A DNA stretch of 22,479 nucleotides from a virus, in the IMG/VR virus record IMGVR_UViG_3300037585_003537, positions 1-22,479 of that record. One strand, written 5' to 3'. A program made the translations under genes and the position numbers. The notes under the pieces are model-generated. The model was given only the letters and a program-made list of their open reading frames with translations, was not told where the DNA came from and did no database searches. Shown here piece by piece: positions 1 to 7,765 of the stretch. How positions within the stretch are numbered: position 1 is the first letter of the stretch; the number at the start of each line of letters is the position of its first letter.

Positions 1-2
1 AT

Positions 3-137
3 AGACCAAGTAGTGAATATGAGTTTATCGTTGATGGCGAGAGACTATTTCGAGTTTTATCTAATTTTATTACAATCAAATATGAACATCAAGGAAACGA
101 AGAAGAATATAATCCAAGCTGGGCACAGAGCAGTTGA
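3..137 (+). CDS. C-terminal end of an upstream gene, function unknown (partial)
   Basis: A reading frame open at the left edge runs for 44 codons to a TGA at 135-137. Its product reads RPSSEYEFIVDGERLF and continues to the end NPSWAQSS. The mix of charged and hydrophobic residues looks like a real protein end. In contrast, the frame of the next gene upstream of its first good ATG gives an unlikely string (MSLSLMARDYF...). If real, the gene overlaps the following one by 56 bases in a different frame. No family can be named from so short a piece. The call rests on residue composition and on the lack of a better explanation for bases 1-81. Confidence 0.5.
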   Translation, partial: RPSSEYEFIVDGERLFRVLSNFITIKYEHQGNEEEYNPSWAQSS

Positions 138-357
138 AGAGTTGATTAAAGTAGCTAAGGAAGCAATCGTTGATTCAGACGATGACATATCAGCAGATAG
201 ACTTAAGAATGCCGCAGCTACTAAAAAACTAGCTATATTTGACGCATTCGAAATACTTAACAGAATTGAAGAAGAAGAAAACTTGCTTGAGGGAAAAACA
301 CCTGAAGAGACAAAGGAAAAAACTTTTAAAGGATTCGCAGAAAGTAGATCTAAATAA
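82..357 (+). CDS. Small helical protein before the large terminase, possible terminase small subunit
   Basis: The product is 91 residues if started at the ATG at 82. An in-frame GTG at 13 and ATG at 19 would give a longer form, but those codons overlap the better-looking frame of the upstream gene, so I prefer 82. The protein is almost entirely alpha-helical and charged. A central Ala/Lys-rich stretch, ADRLKNAAATKKLAIFDAFE (about residues 39-58), is followed by an acidic ILNRIEEEE segment and a basic end. Its stop codon shares a base with the next ATG (TAATG), so the two genes are probably translationally coupled. Size, fold and position directly before the large terminase suggest the small subunit, which recognises phage DNA for packaging. 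No helix-turn-helix is obvious, so the role stays inferred. Confidence 0.6.
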   Translation: MNIKETKKNIIQAGHRAVEELIKVAKEAIVDSDDDISADRLKNAAATKKLAIFDAFEILNRIEEEENLLEGKTPEETKEKTFKGFAESRSK

Positions 358-2573
358 TGTACGAGCAAAGTTTAGTTAAGACAGTTGAACCAGTTAAGAA
401 AACGACAATCAGTCGTCTTAACAAAGGTAAGAAATGGAAATACGGTTACGATAAAGAACACGATATTATAGTGTTGTCTCAAAATGGTCAAATAGGTGAG
501 ATAATAGAAATACAAGGACTAGTTATTGCGCTACCAAAAGCTCCCAAAGAAGTATACAAAGATCCGAAGAACAAATGGGTGAAATTCGAGTATCCCAAGG
601 AGTTAAAAAGAATTAAAAATATATTCGATTGGAGAAACTATCCGGAAAGCAGTAAAGAAAAATGGTACGATTATATAGACGAAGAGTTTAAAAGAAGGGA
701 AGAAGGATTCTGGTTTATGAATAATGGTAAACCAACCTGGATAACAGGTACGCAGTACATGTACTTGCAATGGAGTAAAATTGATGTAGGTGCTCCAGAT
801 TTTAGAGAGGCGAACAGATTGTTCTATATATTCTGGGAGGCTTGCAAAGCAGATAAGAGATGTTATGGAATGTGCTATCTTAAAAATAGACGTTCTGGAT
901 TTTCTTTCATGTCATCAGCAGAAACGGTTAATTTAGCCACTCTTGCAAGTGATAGTAGATATGGAATACTATCTAAAACAGGAGCTGATGCTAAAAAAAT
1001 GTTTACCGACAAAGTTGTCCCTATATCAATTAATTATCCTTTCTTTTTTAAACCTGTACAAGATGGTATGGATCGCCCTAAATCCGAGCTTGCTTATCGT
1101 GTACCTGCTAGTAAATTTACAAGAAAAAAGATTACAGCTAACGAAAAGCTGGAAGACATACAGGGGTTAGATACAACTATAGATTGGAAAAACACTGGAG
1201 ACAATAGTTATGATGGTGAAAAACTAAACCTACTAGTACATGATGAATCTGGTAAATGGGAAAGACCCGATAATATTTTAAATAACTGGAGGGTTACAAA
1301 AACATGCTTACGATTAGGTAGTAGAATTATAGGTAAATGTATGATGGGTAGTACTTCAAATGCTTTAGATAAAGGTGGAGAAAACTTTAAAAAACTATAC
1401 AATGCCTCAGATGTCACGAAACGAAATAGAAATGGTCAGACAAAATCTGGCTTATACTCTCTTTTTATCCCAATGGAATGGAACTATGAAGGATTTATTG
1501 ATGAGTATGGAGTTCCAGTCTTTACTACTCCTGATATCGATAGACTCGCACCAGACGGTGAACTGATAGATGTAGGTGTAATAGATAACTGGCAAAATGA
1601 AGTAGATGGTCTAAAAGATGATCACGATGGTTTAAATGAATTTTACCGTCAATTCCCAAGAACTACAGAGCATGCTTTTAGAGATGAGGCAAAGGGAAGT
1701 ATATTCAACCTAGTTAAGATATACGAGCAGATAGACTATAACGAGGAGTTGTCTAGAACGCTAGGAGTTACAACGGGTAACTTCCAATGGGTGAATGGAG
1801 TAAAAGACACGCAAGTTATATTTTATCCAGACCCAAAAGGAAGATTTAAAGTTAGTTGGGTTCCACCTTCTGGAATACAAAATAAAGTGATACTTAAAAA
1901 TGGTATCAAATATCCAGGTAATGAACATATGGGCGCTTTTGGTTGTGATAGTTACGATATATCAGGAACGGTAGATGGGCAGGGTTCTAAAGGGGCTTTA
2001 CACGGCTTAACCAGGTTTAGCATGGAAGATGCTCCAGCTAATAGTTTCTTTTTAGAATACTTGTCAAGACCACCAACGGCTGAGATGTTCTTTGAGGACG
2101 TTCTAATGGCTTTAGTATTTTACGGGATGCCTATACTCGCAGAGAACAATAAACCTCGTCTCTTGTACTATCTGAGACGTAGAGGATATAGAGGGTTTAG
2201 TATGAATAGACCTGACAAAGTCTGGAACAAATTATCTGTAGCAGAAAAAGAGGTGGGTGGTATACCCAACTCTTCAGAAGATATTAAACAAGCTCACGCG
2301 GCGGCAATTGAGATGTATATACAAGATCACGTTGGAATGAAGCAAGATGGAACGTTTGGAGATTTGTATTTTAACGAATTACTAAACGATTGGAGTAGAT
2401 TCGATATAAACAAAAGAACAAAGCATGATGCATCTATAAGTTCTGGTTTAGCTATTATGGCTAATAACAGACATTTGTATGCACCAAACGCAAAGATAGA
2501 AAAACCAAAATTAAACATACATATATCTAAGTATTCAAACAAAGGTGGTATGTCTAAAATAATCAAGAAATAA
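357..2573 (+). CDS. Terminase large subunit (DNA-packaging ATPase and nuclease)
   Basis: At 738 residues this matches the long terminases of crAss-like and related Bacteroidota phages. It would drive DNA into the prohead at the portal and cut the concatemer. The N-terminal ATPase half shows a Walker A-like segment, KNRRSGFSFMSS (about 177-188), in which an Arg-rich loop replaces the classical GKT. A Walker B strand with catalytic acid follows, LNLLVHDES (290-298, D296/E297), and then a coupling motif, MMGSTSN (329-335). The C-terminal nuclease half has acidic residues spaced as in RNase H-like terminase nucleases: FGCDSYDIS (528-536), FFEDVLMAL (578-586) and KHDASISSGLA (689-699). The segment ITGTQYMYLQWSKID (129-143) is a familiar N-terminal signature of this group. 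The portal gene begins one base after the stop. Confidence 0.93.
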   Translation: MYEQSLVKTVEPVKKTTISRLNKGKKWKYGYDKEHDIIVLSQNGQIGEIIEIQGLVIALPKAPKEVYKDPKNKWVKFEYPKELKRIKNIFDWRNYPESSKEKWYDYIDEEFKRREEGFWFMNNGKPTWITGTQYMYLQWSKIDVGAPDFREANRLFYIFWEACKADKRCYGMCYLKNRRSGFSFMSSAETVNLATLASDSRYGILSKTGADAKKMFTDKVVPISINYPFFFKPVQDGMDRPKSELAYRVPASKFTRKKITANEKLEDIQGLDTTIDWKNTGDNSYDGEKLNLLVHDESGKWERPDNILNNWRVTKTCLRLGSRIIGKCMMGSTSNALDKGGENFKKLYNASDVTKRNRNGQTKSGLYSLFIPMEWNYEGFIDEYGVPVFTTPDIDRLAPDGELIDVGVIDNWQNEVDGLKDDHDGLNEFYRQFPRTTEHAFRDEAKGSIFNLVKIYEQIDYNEELSRTLGVTTGNFQWVNGVKDTQVIFYPDPKGRFKVSWVPPSGIQNKVILKNGIKYPGNEHMGAFGCDSYDISGTVDGQGSKGALHGLTRFSMEDAPANSFFLEYLSRPPTAEMFFEDVLMALVFYGMPILAENNKPRLLYYLRRRGYRGFSMNRPDKVWNKLSVAEKEVGGIPNSSEDIKQAHAAAIEMYIQDHVGMKQDGTFGDLYFNELLNDWSRFDINKRTKHDASISSGLAIMANNRHLYAPNAKIEKPKLNIHISKYSNKGGMSKIIKK

Positions 2574-2574
2574 T

Positions 2575-4974
2575 ATGAGTTATACAGGAAGTTTTCCAAG
2601 TCAAGTTGTTAGTGATGCAGAAAAAATAAGCTATGAGTATGGTTTAAAAGTTGCAAAAGCTATTCAAGGTGAGTGGTTTGGTGATGAAACAAGCATACAT
2701 GGTAGTAGCAGGTATAATAACGTGAAAAATAACTTTCGCAGCCTAAGGTTGTATGCTAGAGGCGAGCAACCTATTCAAAAATACAAAGATGAACTATCTA
2801 TTAATGGTGACTTATCTTACTTAAACCTAGATTGGAAACCAGTTCCAATTATACCAAAGTTTGTCGATATAGTAGTTAATGGTATGGCAGAAAGATTGTT
2901 TGACATTAAAGCTTACTCACAAGATCCGTACGGTGTTGCTAAAAGAACCGAGTATATGGAGTCGGTGATGAAAGATGTTAAAACCCAAGAACTAAACTTA
3001 CTATCACAACAAGCGTTCGGTATTCCATTGAATGAAAATCCACAAGAAACTTTACCAGAATCAGAAGAAGAGGTTGCTCTTCATATGCAACTTACATATA
3101 AGCAGAGTATTGAGTTAGCAGAAGAAGCTGCTTTAAACTTTTTATTAGAAGGAAGTAGGTATGAGTTAACTAGAAAGAGAGTACTTAGAGATTTAACAGT
3201 CATAGGTATAGGTGCAACAAAAACAGAGTTTAATACTTCTGAAGGTGCTATTGTTAAGTATGTGGATCCAGCTAACTTAGTCTACTCTTACACAGACTCA
3301 CCATACTTTGAAGATATATACTATGTTGGGGAAACAAAAACTATACCTATCAATGAACTTGTTAAGGAATTTCCTCATTTACAAAACGAAGATCTAGAAG
3401 CTATAATACAAACAAGTCCCAATCAATATGGTTCTTTTTCTAGAAAATCAAATGATAATGACAAAAACAAAGTTCAAGTTCTGTATTTCAATTATAAAAC
3501 GTACATGAATGAGGTTTATAAAGTTAAAAAGACAGGGACTGGAGCTGATAAAATTATACCTAAAAACGATAGTTTTAATCCACCAGAAAACTTAGAGGGT
3601 GGATATACTAAGATGCTTAGGCAAGTTGAGTGTTTATTTGAAGGCGCTATGGTTGTTGGTACCGAAAGATTGTTAAAGTGGGAGAGATCTCAAAATATGA
3701 TGCGATCTAAAAGTGATTACACTAAAGTTAAAATGAATTATTCTATCGTAGCCCCAAGAATGTACGAAGGAAGAATAGAATCTTTAGTTGGTAGATGTAC
3801 TGGTTTTGCTGATATGATTCAGTTAACCCACTTAAAGTTACAACAAGTTATGGCAAGAATAACACCCGATGGTGTTTATTTAGATGCAGATGGTTTAGCT
3901 GAGATAGATTTAGGTAACGGTACAAACTACAACCCACAAGAAGCTTTAAATATGTTCTTCCAAACAGGATCTGTTATCGGTAGATCATTTACTTCTGAAG
4001 GTGATATGAATCCAGGTAAAATACCTATCCAAGAAATAAACACAAATAGTGGTAGTGGTAAGATGCAGAGCTTAATACAAACTTACAACTACTATCTACA
4101 AATGATAAGAGATGTAACTGGTTTAAACGAAGCTTCAGATGGGTCTAAACCCGATAAGTACTCTTTAGTTGGTGTTCAAAAGTTAGCGGCAGCAAACTCA
4201 AATACAGCAACAAGACATATACTACAGTCAGGATTATTTTTAACAGCAGAAACTTGTGAAAAGCTATCGTTAAGAATATCTGATATTATAGAGTATTCCC
4301 CAACAAAAGACGCATTTATACAAGCTATTGGTGCTCACAACGTCGCTACGCTAGATGAAATGAAAGAATTACATTTATATGATTTTGGTATATTTATTGA
4401 ATTAGCGCCCGACGAAGAACAAAAAATGCTTTTAGAAAATAACATCCAAGCAGCTATAGCTCAACAAGGTATAGATTTAGAGGATGCTATTGATTTAAGA
4501 GAAATCAAAAGTATTAAACTAGCTAACCAACTTCTCAAGATACGTAGAAAGAAAAAGATAGAGAGAGATCAAAGAATGCAACAAGAAAACATTAGGGTGC
4601 AATCACAAGCTAATCAAGAAGCGCAAGCAGCTGCAGCTCAAGCTGAGGTTCAAAAAAGACAAGCTTTAGTTCAAACAGAAATACAGTTGGAACAAGCAAA
4701 AGCTCAAATGGAATCTCAAAGATTAAGAGAGGAGGCTGAACTTAAAAAGCAATTAATTGAAACTGAGTTCGGTTTTAAAATGCAGTTGGCTAAAATGCAA
4801 CTTAGTCAAGCTGATGGTAAGGAGCAATTAAAAGAAGATCGTAAAGACGAGAGAACTAGAATACAAGCTACGCAGCAATCAGAACTTATAGATCAAAGAA
4901 ATAGCGGTGGAACACCTAAAAACTTTGAATCCGCAGGTAATGATATAATGGGTGGATTTGGTCTAGGATTATAG
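2575..4974 (+). CDS. Portal protein
   Basis: At 799 residues, the product fits a long podovirus or crAss-like portal, the dodecameric ring at the head vertex through which DNA enters and leaves. A mixed alpha/beta N-terminal half (about 50-400) carries the clip/stem candidates. The motif IRDVTGLNEASDGS (511-524), followed by VGVQKLAAANSNTATRH (532-548), is typical of portal crown-side helices in this phage group. From about residue 655 to 775 the chain is a highly charged Gln/Ala/Glu-rich coiled coil (for example QEAQAAAAQAEVQKRQALVQ, 681-700), which would form the barrel or crown inside the head. It ends in a Gly-rich tail, MGGFGLGL. Position between the large terminase and the scaffold/capsid genes supports the call. 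A 27-base AT-only gap follows. Confidence 0.9.
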   Translation: MSYTGSFPSQVVSDAEKISYEYGLKVAKAIQGEWFGDETSIHGSSRYNNVKNNFRSLRLYARGEQPIQKYKDELSINGDLSYLNLDWKPVPIIPKFVDIVVNGMAERLFDIKAYSQDPYGVAKRTEYMESVMKDVKTQELNLLSQQAFGIPLNENPQETLPESEEEVALHMQLTYKQSIELAEEAALNFLLEGSRYELTRKRVLRDLTVIGIGATKTEFNTSEGAIVKYVDPANLVYSYTDSPYFEDIYYVGETKTIPINELVKEFPHLQNEDLEAIIQTSPNQYGSFSRKSNDNDKNKVQVLYFNYKTYMNEVYKVKKTGTGADKIIPKNDSFNPPENLEGGYTKMLRQVECLFEGAMVVGTERLLKWERSQNMMRSKSDYTKVKMNYSIVAPRMYEGRIESLVGRCTGFADMIQLTHLKLQQVMARITPDGVYLDADGLAEIDLGNGTNYNPQEALNMFFQTGSVIGRSFTSEGDMNPGKIPIQEINTNSGSGKMQSLIQTYNYYLQMIRDVTGLNEASDGSKPDKYSLVGVQKLAAANSNTATRHILQSGLFLTAETCEKLSLRISDIIEYSPTKDAFIQAIGAHNVATLDEMKELHLYDFGIFIELAPDEEQKMLLENNIQAAIAQQGIDLEDAIDLREIKSIKLANQLLKIRRKKKIERDQRMQQENIRVQSQANQEAQAAAAQAEVQKRQALVQTEIQLEQAKAQMESQRLREEAELKKQLIETEFGFKMQLAKMQLSQADGKEQLKEDRKDERTRIQATQQSELIDQRNSGGTPKNFESAGNDIMGGFGLGL

Positions 4975-4984
4975 AATTATTAAC

Positions 4985-5001
4985 TATTATTATATTATAT
5001 T
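4985..5001 (+). promoter_or_regulatory. AT-only repeat leader before the scaffold-like gene
   Basis: The 17 bases before the ATG are only A and T, with an ATATT repeat. The last 14 bases plus ATGGC are identical to the leader of the gene at 7766. It could be an unstructured leader that replaces a Shine-Dalgarno sequence, or part of a late promoter. The sequence alone cannot separate these. Confidence 0.4.
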
Positions 5002-6186
5002 ATGGCAGAAAAAGAAGAGCCAATCGCAAGTGACGAAACTGGCAAAATTAAAGTAAAAGCGAAAGCTAACAAAGAAAAACAACCAGACGGTAACCAGACA
5101 GAAGGTAACGTTACTAAGGTTGCGGCAAAAATGAAAAAACCTGCTGAGGTTATTGAGCAAACAATAACAAAGGTTGATTTAAACAAACCGGTAGAAGAAA
5201 CTAAGGTTGAAGAAGTTGTTGAAGAAACTAAACCAGAAGAAGCTTCAGAAACACCAGTGTTACAAGAGATCACTGAAGAACAAGCGGTTGTTGAGGAAAT
5301 AGCTGAGCAAGCAGAAGAAGCTATTGTTAAAGCTGAGGTTACTGGAGAACCACTACCAGAGAATATTCAAAAGCTAGTAAGCTTTATGGATGAAACAGGT
5401 GGAGATTTAAATGATTACGTTAAGCTTAATCAAGATTATAGCGAAATGGACAATCAAGATTTATTACAAGAGTATTATAAGCAAACAAAACCTCATTTAA
5501 ACAACGAAGAAATTAACTTCCTTATGGAAGACAACTTCTCATTCGACGAAGATGTTGACGACGATAGAGAAATACGTAGAAAGAAATTAGCGCTTAAAGA
5601 GCAAGTTGCCAGCGCTAAAAGCCACTTAGACGGGCAAAAGTCTAAATACTATGAAGACATTAAAATGGGTTCTAAGCTCACGAGTGAGCAACAAGAAGCA
5701 ATTAATTTCTTTAATAGATACAACGAGGAAGAAGCAGAACGTCAAGAAACACTTGAAAGAAATACCTCTACTTTTTTAAATAAAACTGATAATGTTTTTA
5801 ACGACAAATTCGAAGGTTTCGAATATACTGTTGGTGATAAAAAGTTTAGGTATAGCGTAAAAGATGCTAACAAAGTAAAAGAAACACAAAGCGACATAAA
5901 TAATTTTGTCAAAAAGTTTTTGAACAAAAATAACGCTATGGAAGACGCTGGTGGTTATCACAAATCTTTGTTTACAGCTATGAACGCGGATGCTATTATT
6001 AATCATTTTTACGAACAAGGTAAGGCAGATGCTATGAGAGATAGTGTTGCTAATGCTAAAAACGTAAACATGTCCCCAAGGCAATCTCACGGTGAAGTTG
6101 CTGCTGGTGGAATAAAAGCAAGAGTGTTAGGTGATAGTTCTTCTGATTTTAAGTTTAAAATTAAAAACAACAAATTTAAAAAATAA
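5002..6186 (+). CDS. Acidic scaffold-like head assembly protein
   Basis: The 394-residue product lies between portal and major capsid protein, where scaffolding proteins are usually encoded. It is hydrophilic and mostly helical. It opens with a Lys-rich segment (1-50), followed by a strongly acidic Val/Glu/Pro low-complexity stretch (about 62-118, for example VEEVVEETKPEEASE). A helical middle contains acidic DEDVDDDRE (182-190) and a coiled-coil-like region (191-255). The C-terminal part includes NHFYEQGKADAMRDSVANAK (334-353), then NMSPRQS, and ends in a basic tail, FKFKIKNNKFKK. Scaffolds commonly bind the capsid protein through a basic C-terminal tail, so this layout fits. No protease signature is visible, so an external or internal scaffold is more likely than a protease-scaffold fusion. 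Function is inferred from position and composition. Confidence 0.72.
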   Translation: MAEKEEPIASDETGKIKVKAKANKEKQPDGNQTEGNVTKVAAKMKKPAEVIEQTITKVDLNKPVEETKVEEVVEETKPEEASETPVLQEITEEQAVVEEIAEQAEEAIVKAEVTGEPLPENIQKLVSFMDETGGDLNDYVKLNQDYSEMDNQDLLQEYYKQTKPHLNNEEINFLMEDNFSFDEDVDDDREIRRKKLALKEQVASAKSHLDGQKSKYYEDIKMGSKLTSEQQEAINFFNRYNEEEAERQETLERNTSTFLNKTDNVFNDKFEGFEYTVGDKKFRYSVKDANKVKETQSDINNFVKKFLNKNNAMEDAGGYHKSLFTAMNADAIINHFYEQGKADAMRDSVANAKNVNMSPRQSHGEVAAGGIKARVLGDSSSDFKFKIKNNKFKK

Positions 6187-6202
6187 TTAAAAATTAAAAA
6201 TT
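6187..6202 (+). promoter_or_regulatory. AT-only repeat leader before the capsid gene
   Basis: The whole 16-base gap is A/T and consists of a 7-base unit (TTAAAAA) repeated twice plus TT, directly touching the capsid ATG. There is no Shine-Dalgarno sequence, although this should be among the most strongly translated genes. It is probably an open, unstructured leader that helps ribosome binding. Confidence 0.4.
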
Positions 6203-7687
6203 ATGGCAATTACTGCAGGAGGTGATTTAAATAGTGTTCCAAGTTCACAACAACAAACACTATCTACAAATTACTTAGACTTAGCGTCTACAGCAAATCA
6301 AGGCTGGGCGCAACAATATTTACCAGATCTTATGGAGAAAGAAGCTGAAGTTTTCGGACCGAGAACTATTTCAGGATTTCTTTCACAAGTAGGAGCTGAA
6401 GAGGCGATGACAGCTGATCAAGTTGTATGGTCTGAACAATCAAGATTACACATTTCATTAATTGGTACTATCGATTTAGATGGTAACGTTGATTCATCAG
6501 GAGCAAAAGGTATGTTTACTGTTGTATCTGATATCGATGGAAATGCTGGATCAGCTCCAGATTTCGTTATTACTAAACATGGTGTTAGAAATCATGACAT
6601 CGTATTAATAGCAACAGCTGGAAAAGTTTCTAGATGTATGGTTGTAGCTGTTGACGGTGCAACTATCGGTCTTAGAGCTTACGACGAAGATGTTTTAACT
6701 GGACATTCTGAAACTGCTAGCGCTTGTACTTTATTAGTTATTGGTTCTGAATACAAGAAAGGTGATAACTACGATGGTTTAACTACTAAGGGTGCTAACG
6801 AGCCAACTTTCAAAAGTTTCTCTAACAAGCCTATCATTATGAAGGACAACTACACTGTTTCTGGTTCTGATGTTTCTAGAATTGGTTGGGTTGAAGTTGC
6901 TGCTGAAGATGGTTCAGCTGGTTACTTATGGTACTTAAAAGCTGAAGCTGATACAAGAGCTCGTTTTAACGATCACTTGGAGATGACAATGCTTGAAGCT
7001 ATCCCAGGTTCTAACTCAACTAACGTTGATGGTGAATTAGGATACTCTACAGAATCACAAGCTGGTACTAAAGGTTTATTCTACGAGATTGAGCAAAGAG
7101 GTAATGTTACTACTGGTATCACTGGTGTTAACGCTGCTACTGATTTAGCTGAATTTGATGCTATCTTAGCTGAGTTTGATAAGCAAGGTGCTATTGAGGA
7201 AAACATGATGTTTGTAAACAGAGCTACTTCGTTAGCAATTGATGACATGTTAGCTTCTATGAATTCTTACGGAGCTGGTGGTACTTCTTACGGAGTATTT
7301 GATAACTCTGAAGACATGGCGTTAAACTTAGGTTTCTCTGGTTTCAGAAGAGGTTCTTATGACTTCTACAAGTCTGACTTTAGATACTTAAACGACAGAG
7401 CTACTAGAGGTGGTATTAATGATGCTGCTGGATCTGACGCTATTAGAGGGGTATTTGTTCCAGCTGGAACTTCTACTGTTTATGACCAAATGTTAGGAAA
7501 GAATCTTAAGAGACCTTTCTTACACGTTCGTTATAGAGCTTCTCAAACTGATGACAGAAGAATGAAATCATGGGTTACTGGTTCGGTTGGTGCTGCAACA
7601 TCTGCTTTAGATGCGATGGAAATCCACATGCTTTCTGAAAGATGTTTAGTTACACAAGGTGCTAACAATTTCATGTTAATGAAATAA
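6203..7687 (+). CDS. Major capsid protein
   Basis: At 494 residues and directly after the scaffold-like gene, this is the best candidate for the HK97-fold shell protein. The N-terminal arm is polar (1-35), followed by LPDLMEKEAEVFGPRTISGF (40-59). Residues about 87-195 look like an inserted beta-rich domain with DLDGN (91-95) and DIDGN (110-114). The core resumes with FSNKPIIMKDNYTVSGSDVS (206-225) and IGWVEV (227-232), segments I associate with capsid proteins of marine crAss-related phages. It ends with DAMEIHMLSERCLVTQGANN (470-489). Codon choice differs from its neighbours: about 13 of 17 Tyr codons are TAC, and GCT, ACT, TCT and GGT dominate, as expected for a very highly expressed gene. 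A terminator follows. The HK97 fold is inferred, not shown. Confidence 0.9.
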   Translation: MAITAGGDLNSVPSSQQQTLSTNYLDLASTANQGWAQQYLPDLMEKEAEVFGPRTISGFLSQVGAEEAMTADQVVWSEQSRLHISLIGTIDLDGNVDSSGAKGMFTVVSDIDGNAGSAPDFVITKHGVRNHDIVLIATAGKVSRCMVVAVDGATIGLRAYDEDVLTGHSETASACTLLVIGSEYKKGDNYDGLTTKGANEPTFKSFSNKPIIMKDNYTVSGSDVSRIGWVEVAAEDGSAGYLWYLKAEADTRARFNDHLEMTMLEAIPGSNSTNVDGELGYSTESQAGTKGLFYEIEQRGNVTTGITGVNAATDLAEFDAILAEFDKQGAIEENMMFVNRATSLAIDDMLASMNSYGAGGTSYGVFDNSEDMALNLGFSGFRRGSYDFYKSDFRYLNDRATRGGINDAAGSDAIRGVFVPAGTSTVYDQMLGKNLKRPFLHVRYRASQTDDRRMKSWVTGSVGAATSALDAMEIHMLSERCLVTQGANNFMLMK

Positions 7688-7700
7688 GCACAATTATTTT

Positions 7701-7743
7701 AAAAGAGGGTGGAGCTTAGTCTCCACTCCCTTTTATTTTTTTA
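7701..7743 (+). terminator. Rho-independent terminator after the capsid gene
   Basis: The arms GTGGAG (7709-7714) and CTCCAC (7721-7726) pair around a six-base loop. The stem extends outward through a G-T wobble, a G-C pair, one A-C mismatch, another G-C pair and four A-T pairs. It runs straight into a T-rich tract (7731-7743). The A-run on the left side means it could also stop transcription from the other strand. It would reduce transcription beyond the capsid gene. Confidence 0.85.
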
Positions 7744-7747
7744 TTAA

Positions 7748-7765
7748 TTTATATTATATTATATT
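7748..7765 (+). promoter_or_regulatory. AT-only repeat leader after the terminator, possible restart promoter
   Basis: This 18-base A/T stretch holds tandem ATATT units up to the ATG at 7766. It shares 14 bases plus ATGGC with the leader at 4985-5001. Because it follows a terminator, transcription of the next genes needs readthrough or a promoter nearby. No clear Bacteroidota -33/-7 pair (TTTG and TAnnTTTG) is visible. Confidence 0.4.

Noticed and set aside
13-81. Longer form of the small terminase-like gene from a GTG at 13 or ATG at 19
   Set aside because: The extra residues look unlike a protein start, and another frame gives a better coding sequence here; ATG at 82 fits better.
57-368. 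Minus-strand ORF opposite the small terminase-like gene
   Set aside because: It is a mirror of a well-supported + strand gene, is Ser/Leu-rich without protein-like pattern, and no other minus-strand gene is present.
943-1566. Two small + strand ORFs inside the large terminase gene
   Set aside because: Both lie in other frames of a clear terminase and show no independent start context.
4995-6090. Minus-strand ORFs opposite the scaffold-like gene
   Set aside because: They are Ser/Phe-rich antisense shadows of an acidic, Lys-rich gene.
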